A stretch of 64,000 nucleotides of DNA. Source: Prosapia bicincta (lineage: Eukaryota; Arthropoda; Insecta; Hemiptera; Cercopidae). The translations under genes were made by a program, and so were the position numbers. Of the stretch, positions 13,101-23,372 are shown piece by piece. The notes beneath the pieces are model-generated. The model searched no databases, had not been told where the DNA came from, and saw nothing but the letters and a program-made list of their open reading frames with translations. Numbering within the stretch: the stretch's first letter is position 1; every line of letters starts with the position of its first letter. The stretch spans positions 217,014,444 through 217,078,443 of the forward strand of contig JBAIZL010000001.1 in the NCBI GenBank assembly GCA_036971475.1. Reading direction: 5' to 3'.

Positions 13101-16100
13101 TTTTTTCACCTTAATGTGGCCTTATTAATTATTGTCATGACAAAAACATTTTATCAATTTTTTAAATTACATATTTTGGTTTTAGTGTGTAGAATTTCTT
13201 TATACAATAGACCTCAACTGTGAGTTTTTGAGTGTCTGAGCATATGTAGATAGTAACTAAATGTGTTAGACATTATTTTGTTTTAAAAATTTAGTAAAAA
13301 TGTTTGATATTTACTCTTACTTATAAATTATTACCAAGATCTTCAACCCAAATAAATAATTCAGACCTACTCAAGTTCTCAACATTTTTTATTGCAAATT
13401 ATGAAGACTTGATATCCAGTGGTAGGTATGTCACAGTCAAACATAACATACTCGCAAACATTTATACTTGACATCACCATATATGGTTAGAAAACCAAAT
13501 ATCCGTGACCGAGTAAAAGAGCTGTCAGCTGGGTCAGGACGCAAAAAGGAGAGTTCAGAGCTAGTTGTCAACTGTTGTTCTTCTCTGGTAAGGTGTGTCG
13601 GCCAATAATCTGATCTTACAGATTTTCCTGCATAGACGTCTAAGAATAGTCGCCTTAAAAACATCAAAGTAAATTATTTCATCTTTGTGATCTTTTAGGC
13701 GTTTAATATATATATTGGTGCTGCCCTCAACAGCTTTGAAGTTTTTTGAAATTGTGCTGTATGGAGTATTGCAATTTATTGACTTCATAAAGTCCCTCCA
13801 TAAACTCAGATTCATATTTAGGAGTGCCTTCTTCACAGATGTTTCTACTTTCCGCATTAATCAACCTCTCAGTCTATTTCTCCCCAAAGCATTTATTTTA
13901 GCATTGCACCAAGTGTTGATTATTTTGGTTTGCAGCCTGTCCACTCTTAGAGATAGCTCTGTCTGCTGCACCAAGAATAGATTTTCTACGTCTACAAATG
14001 CAAAATGCAAATTAATGTGGTCTCTTTCGACTTTGAAAACTCAGTTTTCCTTAGAGACACTATACCAGCCATGAATGAAATGTGTGTTTACGAGCCTAGT
14101 CCCCTTGCCCAACAATAGAGCACAAGATTGGGAAGTGATCACTATTCAGGTCCTCCGCGACTCCTCATGATGTGTTACATCTTTGGAAAGACCGGAGTGG
14201 GTTCCAACAAACTTAATGAATCAGTAGAAGGGGTTTAGTAGGCTGCCATTTTGTTTCAATCCATTAGAATTAGGTTGTTCTGTTGTATCCAATTATAGAC
14301 ATTTCCCATTACCATTTACCTGACTGATGCTCCAAGTGAGAAGCCTGCTATTTAGATCATCTGCAATGAGAAAGTAGTCGCTAGGTGTATATGAATTAAC
14401 TAACATAGAGGTTAGTTCATTATGTATTATAACGGTCAGTATTATAATCCCTGTCACACCTAAGAATCTAGTTTTACAGTTATTCACAAAGACTCATGTA
14501 CCAGGATGGTCAATCCGCCAGATCTGATCAAATTGAACATGAAATAATTCTGGGTAACAAATATTCTTGAATCCAAATATTTTTATGTTTTTTGTTGATA
14601 TTTCTTTTTCCAGTTCATCAGCATTCTTAGGCAACAATCCAATGTATCAAGTAATGGTACCATTATTTTTCTCTTGTTTTTCAGATTTTCCAACATCTGA
14701 TGAACCAACTGACAGTCCTCTCCTCTTCTCTCTATCTGTGACTTTTTAATTATGATAACAAGTGTTTAGCAAAAGCCCTACTTGGGCACCATAATTTCAT
14801 TTTCTTTGGTTTCCCAACTCATCTGATCCTGAATACAAAATTTTTCCTGCTGAAACAGAATTTTTAGACACAGTAGGTAAGATGCATGGACACATTACAT
14901 TAGTACAGTTTAAAGAATGATTGTGCCACTCTTCATGCCATCTATAGTAAGGAAAAAATGACCATATATTTGTGGTACTTTCATTCCATTGTCACTAGGC
15001 ATCAGGATGGAAGTCTGACCACAAACATAAAGATACTGCTAACATACTAGGTACGTCTTTCTCGTAACCTTCTTCTCCTGAAGCTTCATATAATACCAAA
15101 TTTCACACTTACAAAACTTTTCACTTATGGATTATGGAAGATTCTTATTTGGACATTTGTTTTTCTATAGATAAACTAGGCTGCTCTATTGTCATCAAGG
15201 ATTCTGGCAACATTGTAAACATTATTATTAAACATTTCTATCATTATTAATACAAATTCTCTTTGAAATATAAAATCATGTGTTGTATTCTTTTCCAAAT
15301 TCTTGTATAACATTTTTAAACTAGGTTTGGGGAAAGCACATCATGTACAAGTATTTACAGTGACATGATTTAACTTCAAATGATTTTCTACATTCAGTTT
15401 TTTTAATATTATTCATTCAATGTGTCATGGTTTGTTATTAAAAATTGTATTATTTATTCTGTGGCATGCATAAACTAATATGAAATTACTTATGATATTT
15501 TACTAAAAATTATGATTCTAGCTGCCAGTGCTTATGAAGGGCTCAACAGAGTCACCTTCAGTGGTCTACTCAACTGTCTGGATGGAGTTGCTTCCACCGA
15601 AGCTAGGATAGTCTTTATGACTACCAACTATCTGGAAAGGTAATTCCTAATATTGTAATTTATTACAATAATGTCAGAATAATGTCCATTACTTGACATT
15701 ATTATAAGAATCCACATGATTCTAGTACAAAATTAGGATGAATTACAGTGATATGTAATAAAATAGTTTGATATACGAAATATTTAAATATGCAATCAGT
15801 GTTTTATCTTTCTTTTACTATAGATGAATGAATTTTTGTTCTGTTTATTAGATTAGATCGAGCTTTAATTCGGCCTGGTCGTGTTGATTTAAAGGAGTAC
15901 ATTGGATACTGTTCAAAACATCAGTTAGAACAAATGTTTGCTAGATTTTATAAATCAGAAACTATGAATGCTGCTGATAAGTTTGCTTGTGCTGTCGCCG
16001 ACACAAAGAAAGCTGTGTCTCCTGCACAGGTTCAAGGATACTTCATGATGTACAAACAAAGTTCTCCAGAGGTTTTACTTCAAAATATTAATCAAATCTG

Positions 16101-16113
16101 GGATTGTACATGA
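453..16113 (+). CDS. BCS1L: Mitochondrial chaperone BCS1 (AAA-ATPase), six coding exons
   Basis: Spliced CDS 453-775, 7456-7595, 9616-9810, 12743-12976, 15522-15639, 15852-16113; 1272 nt, 423 residues plus stop, close to the human protein (about 419). All junctions are GT..AG and every phase closes. BCS1 sits in the mitochondrial inner membrane and translocates the Rieske iron-sulfur protein during complex III assembly. Visible: the N-terminal single membrane segment (about residues 15-36, [16 protein letters not shown]), the BCS1-specific domain with [10 protein letters not shown] and SEWRPFG-like blocks, [16 protein letters not shown] (Walker A about 231-238), [10 protein letters not shown] (Walker B about 280-289), the AAA second-region block [20 protein letters not shown], and the BCS1 C-terminal region. 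Introns carry most of the transposons from 0.9 to 15 kb. Identity is from recognised family sequence; no search was run. Confidence 0.97.
975..1765. mobile_element. MITE with long terminal inverted repeats (BCS1 intron 1)
   Basis: About 985-1180 is inverted against about 1565-1755 (aattagcgaccacctacgat facing ataggtggctactaatt; cactgtatcact facing agtgatacagtg). Inside it lie copies of a roughly 64-bp unit (TCCAGTCAGGATAGA-type) first direct (1240-1380) and then inverted (1400-1470). No ORF. Superfamily and target duplication not resolved. Confidence 0.65.
1770..3180. other. BCS1 intron 1, no recognised element
   Basis: AT-rich sequence with scattered stop codons in all frames. No gene, RNA or clear repeat boundary was seen. 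Confidence 0.5.
3760..4278 (+). pseudogene. LINE ORF2 fragment: endonuclease end and linker
   Basis: 172 residues open from [23 protein letters not shown] resembles the last endonuclease strands; [20 protein letters not shown] and [20 protein letters not shown] resemble the linker before the reverse transcriptase. The N-terminal catalytic endonuclease residues are absent. Confidence 0.8.
4597..5350 (+). pseudogene. LINE ORF2 fragment: reverse transcriptase
   Basis: Two overlapping frames (4699-5022 and 4925-5350) make one domain broken by a frameshift near 5020. Motifs: [29 protein letters not shown] (finger Asp), [19 protein letters not shown], and the catalytic YADD at 5264-5275. Confidence 0.88.
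5995..6790 (+). pseudogene. LINE ORF2 fragment: RNase H and C-terminal zinc motif
   Basis: HIYTDGSCD (first catalytic Asp), [13 protein letters not shown] (Glu), [12 protein letters not shown] (Asp) and [18 protein letters not shown] (His and last acidic) cover the RNase H core, with a frameshift near 6270. The CPLC motif and HLFEC-like motif follow. Confidence 0.85.
7456..7595 (+). CDS. BCS1L: BCS1 exon 2
   Basis: Encodes [20 protein letters not shown] through YFNILEE, the middle of the BCS1 domain. Acceptor tacag at 7451-7455 and donor gtatag at 7596. The bases restore the frame from exon 1 (AA plus T gives Asn) and exit in phase 1. Confidence 0.95.
8333..8997. mobile_element. Pogo/Tc1-type MITE with internal tandem repeats
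   Basis: Terminal inverted repeats CAGTAGAGTaTCGATAATTC and its complement at 8967-8997, flanked by TA duplications (8331-8332, 8998-8999). The 665-bp body is mostly seven or eight copies of a roughly 60-bp unit (GAAGCCTGACTCATTTCCTT, then GATATAAACATTT) between about 8470 and 8890. No ORF. Confidence 0.82.
9616..9810 (+). CDS. BCS1L: BCS1 exon 3
   Basis: Encodes [27 protein letters not shown]-type block, [10 protein letters not shown] and the [11 protein letters not shown] segment just before the AAA domain. Acceptor tatag at 9611-9615, donor gtttgt at 9811; phase 1 in and out. Confidence 0.95.
10024..10102. repeat. (CT)n microsatellite
   Basis: Uninterrupted CT dinucleotide run of about 79 bp in BCS1 intron 3. 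Confidence 0.97.
10842..10887 (-). ncRNA. Hammerhead ribozyme candidate, canonical core
   Basis: On the - strand: stem I ACTCA, box CTGATGA, extra T, 7-8 bp stem II (GATGATAA / TTGTCATT), GAAA, TGCG, cleavage dinucleotide UA, stem I return TGTGT (4 of 5 pairs). All invariant core bases are present. The sister arm at 10972-11016 keeps CTGATGA and GAAA. Confidence 0.7.
10972..11016 (+). ncRNA. Hammerhead candidate in the second arm
   Basis: ACTCA, CTGATGA, weak stem II, GAAA at 11001-11004, palindromic ACGCGT as stem III, then UA and TAAGT. Stem II is more decayed than in the first arm. Confidence 0.55.
11408..11450 (-). ncRNA. Hammerhead candidate in a lone PLE-end fragment
   Basis: On the - strand: box CTGAAGA (11440-11446), extra T, stem II GATGAC/GACATT with one mismatch, GAAA (11420-11423), TGTATA, UA. 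Stem I is only about three A-U pairs. Confidence 0.55.
11460..12740. other. BCS1 intron 3 remainder, unassigned
   Basis: Contains a slightly more GC-rich patch (about 11620-12070) without a convincing ORF or terminal repeats. Nothing else was recognised. Confidence 0.4.
12743..12976 (+). CDS. BCS1L: BCS1 exon 4 (Walker A and B)
   Basis: Encodes [34 protein letters not shown] and [16 protein letters not shown]. It holds both the P-loop and the Walker B acidic pair of the AAA module. Acceptor ag at 12741-12742, donor gtatac at 12977. Confidence 0.96.
13430..14760 (-). mobile_element. Decayed LINE (endonuclease and linker remnants)
   Basis: Read on the - strand, broken frames give endonuclease-like pieces ([16 protein letters not shown] near 14400, then [14 protein letters not shown] near 14190). 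Next come linker pieces ([20 protein letters not shown] near 13900) and [20 protein letters not shown] at 13745-13805, typical between endonuclease and reverse transcriptase of jockey-like LINEs. The + strand ORF at 13715-14074 is the shadow of this. Confidence 0.6.
14760..15500. other. BCS1 intron 4 remainder
   Basis: AT-rich, with no gene or clear element. It may extend the decayed - strand LINE, but no motif confirms that. Confidence 0.4.
15522..15639 (+). CDS. BCS1L: BCS1 exon 5
   Basis: Encodes [20 protein letters not shown] and [19 protein letters not shown], the part of the AAA fold after Walker B that contains the sensor-1 Asn. Donor gtaatt at 15640. Phase 1 in, phase 2 out. Confidence 0.96.
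15852..16113 (+). CDS. BCS1L: BCS1 exon 6 (stop)
   Basis: Encodes [20 protein letters not shown] through [20 protein letters not shown] and ends TGA at 16111-16113. It includes the arginine-finger-like RPGR block and the short BCS1 C-terminal tail. Confidence 0.96.
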
Positions 16114-16150
16114 CACCAAAATCAAGTAAATAAATAATTGTAAGTAGGTT

Positions 16151-16156
16151 AATAAA
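16151..16156 (+). terminator. Candidate polyadenylation signal for BCS1
   Basis: AATAAA 38 nt past the BCS1 stop codon, in an A-rich tail. Another AATAAA-like string sits about 20 nt upstream. Position fits a short 3' UTR; cleavage site not determined. Confidence 0.5.
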
Positions 16157-16869
16157 AGTATAATTATATAAATTAAAAAAATGTAGTTGTTTTTCAATGG
16201 AAACTTTACCTGGTTTTCACTTCTTCACTTTATACTATACTAAAGTACACTGTACAAAATTAGCCGGATGGCTAAAAATGCATTGCTGCAACATGGACGA
16301 GAGACTGACAGCCCAACAATCAAACTAGGCAACACTGTTTGCTCAGGGCCCAATTAACACCCAAGGGACTTTTGACCATATCCTGCGAGGTTAGTTCCAT
16401 ATGTCGCAACAGTGCTAAAGAAGCCAGCCACTCTATTTCACGCACTGAACTTTAGTGGTTTGGTATGCTATATGCGGTTTGGTATAGATAAGATAACCCA
16501 GGAATCCATTATAAGCAACAAACAATAACAGTGATAAAGTGAATTATGTTTTAGTAGTTTCAACTGTTTTATTTTACTATCATTTGACATTTTTACTCTT
16601 GTTTGATAATAACGGATATTTATAACTTATTAATTTTATTAAAGTTTTCACTTATTGATGTTTTAATTACTTTAGTAAGAGCATTGTTGAAATGGTTTTC
16701 CATGTAAAAGTCTGCGTAGTACAAGATCTGATCTCCAAAATCCTCTGAGGTGTTGTTGAGCCTATCTGTTGTTCTGAAACATCATATAATAATAATATTA
16801 AGGGTTACATTAATCTCCTAAACTATAGCAGATAAATCTGTGAAAAATTAGTAATGTATTGCATAACTA

Positions 16870-16873
<4 letters not shown>

Positions 16874-16920
<47 letters not shown>
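16874..16920. repeat. (CT)n microsatellite
   Basis: CT run directly abutting the left end of the pogo-like element. Confidence 0.95.
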
Positions 16921-16921
<1 letters not shown>

Positions 16922-16922
<1 letters not shown>

Positions 16923-17726
16923 AGTAAACTCCCGATTATCTGTGGAATAGGGTAGCAGATAACCGAATTCCCCGGATAATTCGCTATGAACAAAGAATAT
17001 GCAAAACGATCGATAATCGATTATTATACCATAAGTTACACAAATGACCCCGGTTAATGCAATTCACAAATAATCTTCAGAGGACAAAATAATTTAAAAT
17101 GTCGATGTATTTGGCGGAATAACTATTTACAATACATACATAAGTATATGTCAAAAGTAAGTATGTATGTACATATGTAATTTCCTTTACACATAATACA
17201 AAAAAATCTGTCACTTTCGTCTGTTTTTTTGTGAGCATTGATTTAGCTTTAATGTGCGATCCAAGTTTCTTGAGAACCATTTTGTCGCACATTGTCTACT
17301 TGTGTCACAAAGCCATAAAGATCGATAATGTACATGACAAATATGAATAATGCATATTTCACGTCCTAGACTATTTATAGCCGAGATTAGCTGACATTTG
17401 TTTACAATCTTATGATACACATTAGATTTTCGGGCATCCAAGGATTTTGTTATTGTCTCTTATATACAGTAGTCTGCTCGCCCCTTTTATTTCCCGTCGG
17501 GATGCTTCCCTTTCAATGTAAAAATTAGTACGTACATATTTACATATCTATTCCCTTCATCTTAACTTCTATTAAGCCTTATATGTATTTACGTCGTAAT
17601 TCACCGTTTGGAAATTTAAACACGTGAATCTGATTGGAATAAAAATTATATATTTGTAAAACAATGGCAGACCCCGGATAATCCGCAAACCGGTTAAACC
17701 GCCTACGGATATTCGGGAGTTTACTG
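16922..17726. mobile_element. Pogo/Tigger-like element remnant, 805 bp
   Basis: Ends CAGTAAACTCCCGATTATCTG and, inverted, CGGATATTCGGGAGTTTACTG; TA on both sides (16920-16921, 17727-17728). Internal sequence also echoes ends (CCCCGGATAATTCG / CCCCGGATAATCCG). On the - strand a fragment ends KQTKVTDFF near 17200, a tail like that of jerky/Tigger transposases, so it may be an internally deleted autonomous copy. Confidence 0.75.
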
Positions 17727-17753
17727 TATATATATATATATATATATATATAT
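17727..17753. repeat. (TA)n tract at the end of PLE-A
   Basis: TA run between the pogo-like element and the PLE-A terminal repeat. Comparable TA runs border most PLE pieces here. Confidence 0.9.
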
Positions 17754-17864
17754 TCTTGATATTTTACGTTATCCATTGTTTTTCCGTTGCACTGACTTTA
17801 TGAAGTTAATATATTACTATTGTAAGTAATTTTATCCACCATTAAGTGCAATGATTTTACCTTG

Positions 17865-17908
17865 TGTGATGAGGCGCCTTTCGGTCACTTAACTATTGTC
17901 GAATCACT
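17865..17908 (-). ncRNA. Hammerhead-like unit of PLE-A, U3/A8 type
   Basis: - strand: stem I AGUGAU / AUCAC, box TCGACAA, extra T, stem II (AGTTA / TGACC), GAAA, palindrome GGCGCC, UC. Box positions 3 and 8 are U and A instead of C and G; position 4 is C. Confidence 0.45.
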
Positions 17909-18399
17909 GATTATTTTTTCTTAATTTTTCTGGTGCGGATGTTCGGTCCGTCGTGTTGGTAATTGTTGACGTCATACACGTTTCCTCTTGAGTCTTGTGT
18001 ATAATGTTTTTGAATAGTATGTCTTCTGTATATGTTGTTTGTAGATTCATTAAATTGTTGTGTATGTTTTTATAAATGTGGTATTTTTTTAGTGAGTTTA
18101 GTTCTATTGGGTTATTATTTATTTCAAGTATGGTTAGGTTATTTTCGTAATTTGTTATTTCATGTTTATGTGATATTAGGTGTGCTGCAACATTTGATAC
18201 TTTTGAATTTTTGTTTTTGAATGCTCTATAACAGGGGCCTCCAACCTTTTTTACTCAAGGGCCACATTGAAAACTTTTGGAGGAAAGGCGAGCCGGCATT
18301 ATTTCAGGGCAGAAAGCCGAACCAAACCCCCCTCCCCATACACCTAAGACGTTTTTTCTAATCAAGAGCTCAGTGGTGTTTTTTGAGATTTTTTGCTTA

Positions 18400-18645
18400 G
18401 TTTTTTAACATAAATAAATCAAACCTCTATACCACAAATACATTTTTTCTTTTATTTAAAACCTTATGTACATTTCAATTGCATAGCAATCATCCTCAGA
18501 GGTAATTTACAATAAAAATGTATTTTTATTGTAAATTACCACTGAGATGATTGCTATGCAATCGAAATGTACATAAGGTTTTAAATAAAAGAAAAAAGTT
18601 ATTTGTGGTATAGAAGTTTTATTTATTTATGTTAAAGATTACGCC
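18400..18645. mobile_element. PLE-derived foldback nested inside the hAT
   Basis: Inverted repeat of about 115 bp per arm (ctataccacaaata ... ttacaataaaaatg facing its complement). Each arm carries a hammerhead-type unit; one is fully canonical. Confidence 0.82.
18461..18503 (-). ncRNA. Hammerhead ribozyme candidate, canonical core
   Basis: - strand: stem I ACCU / AGGU (4 of 4), box CTGAGGA (fits CUGANGA), extra U, stem II GATTGC / GCAATT with triloop UAU, GAAA, palindromic UGUACA, cleavage UA. All invariant positions are kept. The opposite arm (about 18539-18584) lacks one G of the box (CTGAGA). Confidence 0.72.
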
Positions 18646-19482
18646 TAAGTTGTTTTATACAGTTTTAGTTTTTTAAGTTGGTATATAAGCTTATTTCCTT
18701 ATACATCTTTGTTGTTGGTTAACTAAAATTCTTTACGTGATGGTAAATAAAACTGCAACAAACAAATATAATTATATTTACTATAAAATAATAGTTGTTC
18801 TGTAAGAGTTTTCAAGTAAATCTAATGAAAACACAGGATGATACCAAACCAAATCTTTTCAATTTACTACAAAATGTACTTTAATGAATTTTAAAGAAAA
18901 CTGGAAAATACATGTGTTTACAACATGTGTAAAGCTTAAAAAAAAACAATTATTTTTTAGTGAGACGATTGCATTTGTTTGCCACTTAAAATTTCAGCCC
19001 ATTTAGGGTGAAACTTTCCGATCATTAGGATTGATTTCAAACTCTCATCTGGCAAGGAAGATCTGTATTTAGATTTAACAAGTTCTAAAAGTCTATTCAC
19101 ACTTGTAGGTAGATCCAAAAAAGAGAAAACATAACTCGAGCATGGTTTTTAAAGTCTTTTTCTGGGAGAAATTTGTAAAATGTAAGTAGGGGTAAGTATA
19201 ATAGCGCTGAGCTAATTGACCTTACACTTACAGTCCGTGCTGACCACTTACTATCGCTCAATAGTTGATCACTACTTGTTTACAGCTAGTTTTTACTTAT
19301 AGAGAAAAAAGTGGCAAGTGAGAGACGAGTACTCTACTCATATTTAATGGTAAAAGTGCTTAAAAGGAAATATATTACCAAATAATTTTTTTAAGTATGG
19401 TACCTTTTTGCGGGCCGTAAAAAATCTAATCGCGCGCCGGATGTGGCCCGCGGGCCGTAGGCTGGAGACCCCTGCTCTATAA

Positions 19483-19922
19483 TGTTCTTCAAATTTTATT
19501 TTAAATGATCTGGTTGTTTTCCCTATGTAAAATGCGTTACAGTTGTTACATGTAATTTTGTAAATTCCTGATAGGTTATGTTTTTCTGTATTTGTTTTGT
19601 GGTTTGTGTTATTAAGATATTTTATTATTTTGTTGTTTGGTTTGTATGTTGGAGTGTAGTATTCTTTGTTGTATATATTTGTTATTTTTTCTATTTTGTT
19701 ATTGGTGTATTTATATTTTAGGTAGATTTTTTTATTTTTATTATTTTTGTGTTCCGGTTGTAGTGTTGTGTTGAGGTTAGGTTTTTTTGTGAATTTATTG
19801 TATATATTTTTTATAACGTGTTTGTTGTATCCATTTTCTATTGCTATTTTTGTAATGTTATCTAATTCTTCATTTAATTTTTGTTTGTTATCCTGTGTGT
19901 ATTTTATTGCTTTATTTATCAT
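19483..19922 (-). pseudogene. PLE-A connector and first part of GIY-YIG endonuclease
   Basis: [20 protein letters not shown] through [20 protein letters not shown], then FKIKFEEHYRA. The GIY and YIG strands and the catalytic Arg region are present. The reading frame then enters the hAT insertion; the remainder resumes at 18223 and ends near 17940. Confidence 0.88.
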
Positions 19923-20035
19923 GTTATTGTAAGTGTTAATTTTGTGTGTCCAGGGGTGGTTAGATTTGTAGTGTATTGTGGTGTCGTTGGAAGTAGGTTT
20001 CCTGTATACTGTAGTTTCTATTTTATCATTTATAT

Positions 20036-21100
20036 TTAATGTGATGTCGAGATAGTTGATTGTTCTATTTGTTTCTGTTTCACGGTGAATTGTATGTTTT
20101 CGTTGTATTTAGTTTGTTTAATATTATGATGTGTTCGTTGTGAATGGTAGGTTGGTATATTACAAGTATATCGTCTACATACCTTGTCCATAGTGAAATA
20201 TTGCGTGTTTAGTATAGGTTTAATTATTATTTGTTCAAAGTGTTGTAAATATATTTCTGACATGACAGATGATATGGGTGATCCCATGGGGAGTCCAGTT
20301 GTTTGTTTATAGTATTTATTGTTAAATTGGAAGTAATTTTGGTTACATATGTGTTTCGTTAGCGTAATGATACTATCTATTGTGTTTCTTTTTTCGTTAT
20401 TGTGTATTAGTTTGTTTTTTATTATTTCTATGGTTTCTTCTATTGGGATGCTAGGGTACATGTTAGTTATGTCATAACTTATTATTTTTGTGTTGCTGTT
20501 TGTTTTTATGGTTTTTATTTTATTAATTAATTTGTATCCATTTTTTATATTGTACGTGTTGTTGATATGTATTTTAGATCTTATTATTTTGTCTAGTATT
20601 TTTGCGATTATGTAAGATATTGTGAAATTTATTAGTGGTCTAAATGGTGTGTCGGGGTTGTGGATTTTAGGTATGCCTTGTAATATTGGTGCACGTGGTT
20701 TGAATGCGTATAGTCTTGTGTGGTATTTTAATTTATTGTTATATTTTAGGGTATTTCGGTGAGTGACTATTAAGTTTTTTATTGTAATAAGGTATTTGCT
20801 AGTTGGGTCTGGGATTTGTTCGTTTTTATTTTCTTTTATGTAGTTAGTCATTGAATCGATGTATTTGGTATTTTCTATTATTACTGGTGTATTTGTTTTA
20901 TCGGATTTTAATATTAAGTAGTCGTTTTCTAGTTTTTCTCTAAGTTTTATAATTTCTTTTTTGTTTATATATTGTTCCGTTTTTTTGTTTTTTTCTGTTT
21001 TTATTAGGTTAATTTTATTATTAATATTGTTTCTTATGTGTTCAGTATTTTGGTGGGTAATTTTGGTAATTAGGTGGTACCTAATTTCAACAAAAAACAA
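20036..21100 (-). pseudogene. PLE-A reverse transcriptase
   Basis: 354 residues. ARAPILQGIPKIHNPDTPFR-like block (about 120-150), ISYDITNMYPSIPIEETIEI (finger motif A-type Asp), QTTGLPMGSPISSVMSEIYL (motif B). The YVDD box is present but one frame away: the frame slips near 20190, just before the [12 protein letters not shown] sequence. The same slip occurs in copy 2. Confidence 0.85.
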
Positions 21101-21185
21101 ATAATAAAATACCTAATAGTTGACACAGAATTTAACATCCACAAAATTACCCACCAAAATACTGAACACATATACCGAACACTCG

Positions 21186-21228
21186 AGTGATTCAACAATG
21201 GTCAAATGACCGAAAGGTGCTTCATCAC
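21186..21228 (+). ncRNA. Hammerhead-like unit at the inverted end of PLE-A copy 1
   Basis: AGTGAT / ATCAC stem I, box TCAACAA, stem II GGTCA/TGACC, GAAA, GGTGCT, UC. Same U3/A8 type with an additional G5 to A change, so probably inactive. Confidence 0.4.
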
Positions 21229-21340
21229 ACAAGGTAAAATCATTGCACTTAATGGTAGATAAAATTACTTACAATAGTAATATATTAACTTCATAAAGTC
21301 AGTGCAACGAAAAAACAATGGATAACGTAAAATATCAAGA

Positions 21341-21371
<31 letters not shown>

Positions 21372-21376
21372 TATAT

Positions 21377-23372
21377 TAGGGATGGGCCGATTCCGATTCT
21401 CGATTCCAGGAATCGTCGATTCTAGGTGGTATCGAGGAATCGTCGATACTCGATTCTTCATCATAAAAGTGTCGATTCCGATTCCACACGATTCCGAATA
21501 TTTATAAAAATACGCGTCGGACCAACTGGCCCAACATAGTTTTTTCCTACCGTAAATGAAACGTAAATAAACTCCGTCGGACCAATTTACCCCACATTGT
21601 TTTTGATTTAATTAAATTTTATTATCTGTGCAACACTGTTTTGATATTTTTTGTGTTTTGTGTTAGCAAGAAACAACAAAACCATAATTTCATGTCCCGG
21701 TTACCCAAATAATAAACAGACTGGTGATAAAAGTGTTTTTGCGCCTATCACTAAGACACGTAAACGTGTCACATGTGATTGATTTGTGAGTTTATAAATA
21801 TTTTGAATATAGAACTAAAGTGTAATATATTCTCTCTCTGATAAGTAATGCTACAGGTCCAGTAAATACTATCCAAGATTCATATTAAGTAAAAGTTTTA
21901 ACACCAAATAATTTACTTGTAAGGAATTTACGTTATAATTTACTTCCTAGTAAGGATGTATCAATGTTTGTACTTAACTTTCACAAAGTCCGTTTTTAAG
22001 GATTATTTTACAACTAAATATTTAGTCAATATTTCCGACTTACTTTTAAGGTTTTATGAAATTTTAAAAACAGTAGTGAAAATCATTACAATACGTTATA
22101 ACAAATATGTGTGTCGGCCCGTAACTACGGACAAAAAGCTCTTAGAATAACATCATGTTTTTAATCCCGTCGGCGTTTATCTATCAAACAAAAACCCTCG
22201 TAAATACATCTGTAAGTAGTGTGAAGCTTGTTGTTAAATACTGTGCCTTAATTTTTCCAAAAGTAGCAACACCAGCTGAGTAGTACTAATAAACATAAAG
22301 CGTTAAGAGGCCTGGCGGTATTCGGTTCAGGGTACTGGCCGTCGCGTCAATTCGATGACGGTTAACAGAAACTGACGGTGGAAAACCACATAATATATCA
22401 AATATGAAACAGCACTTAAACAACATTCATTTTGCCCAAATTTATCAACAAAAAAGATCTATACTTGAAGAAACTTTATCCTCAGACAAAGGACCTACAA
22501 GTGATAGTCGGTTAAAAATCAACTGGGATTGAGTAATAAATACAAAATAGGCCTGAATCAGTTGCACTTGTTCCAGACACCTGCAGAAAAAAAAGGTCCC
22601 ACCAGATGTGGAGAAGGTATGCCCCACTAATCCAGAATGTTGGGGAAGAAGGTACCCCAGGGGAATTGACAGTAGAAGAAGAAATAAACAATTATCTGGG
22701 GGAACCATTAGTCAGTCCAGATTGTGATGTTGGGAAGTATTTGGCAGTACAAAGTGCCAAATACCCTCATTTAAATGCAATGGCAATAAAATACCTGTCT
22801 GCCCACTCGCGACAGTGTTTTCTGAAAAACCTTTCTCAACTTCAGGAGCTATATGTGACTAGCGATGAAACTAGCTTGACCCACAACGTGTTCAAATGCT
22901 TGTGTTTTTGAACAGAAATGTACATTACCTGCCAGACTTTTAAATATTAAAAACTATCCTATTTGTATTAATTTTTTACTTTTTATGTTGTTCGTTTGTT
23001 TTTAATTTTTGTTTTGTTTTGAGAGACAATGTAAATAGGCTTAGGAATTTTTTCAAACATCATAAAATAAGTAAAGTTCATATTTTTAACTTTAAAATAA
23101 GTCATTACTTTATTCTATGTTTTTATGTTTAAAAAAATTCCTATTGATAAATCAAGGTTGAAGGTTTTGTGTAGCCTATTACATTAAAACAGAACTTTTA
23201 AAAGGTTTTGCCATATGACCAAGATGTTAACTAAATTAATTATTAGAGAACTAGAATGTAAGCTAATATAACTTGAAAGAATCGAGAATCGACTAAAGAA
23301 TCGAGAATCGAACGGAAAATTTTAGAATCGGAATCGGAATCGGAATCGAAAATTTTAGGAATCGACCCATCC

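Larger units (their letters stand above)
18232..19474. mobile_element. hAT element inserted in PLE-A
   Basis: 8-bp target duplication CTCTATAA (18224-18231 and 19475-19482). Ends CAGGGGCCTCCAACC and, inverted, GGCTGGAGACCCCTG. On the - strand (about 19090-18960) it encodes the hAT C-terminal tail LLELVKSKYRSSLPDESLKS and IGKFHPKWAEILSGKQMQSS. The rest of the transposase is missing. It carries its own PLE foldback insertion. Confidence 0.9.
17750..21376 (-). mobile_element. PLE-A copy 1 (Penelope-like retroelement), interrupted by a hAT element
   Basis: On the - strand from about 21100 to 17750: reverse transcriptase, GIY-YIG endonuclease, then the 3' terminal region with a hammerhead-like unit. 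The right end (21108-21376) is an inverted copy of the 3' end, so both ends read outward, as is common in PLEs. A hAT element at 18232-19474 splits the endonuclease. Flanked by TA runs. Confidence 0.9.

Noticed and set aside
13715..14074. 119-residue + strand open frame in BCS1 intron 4
   Set aside because: Shadow of the decayed - strand LINE; the - strand carries recognisable linker and endonuclease pieces.
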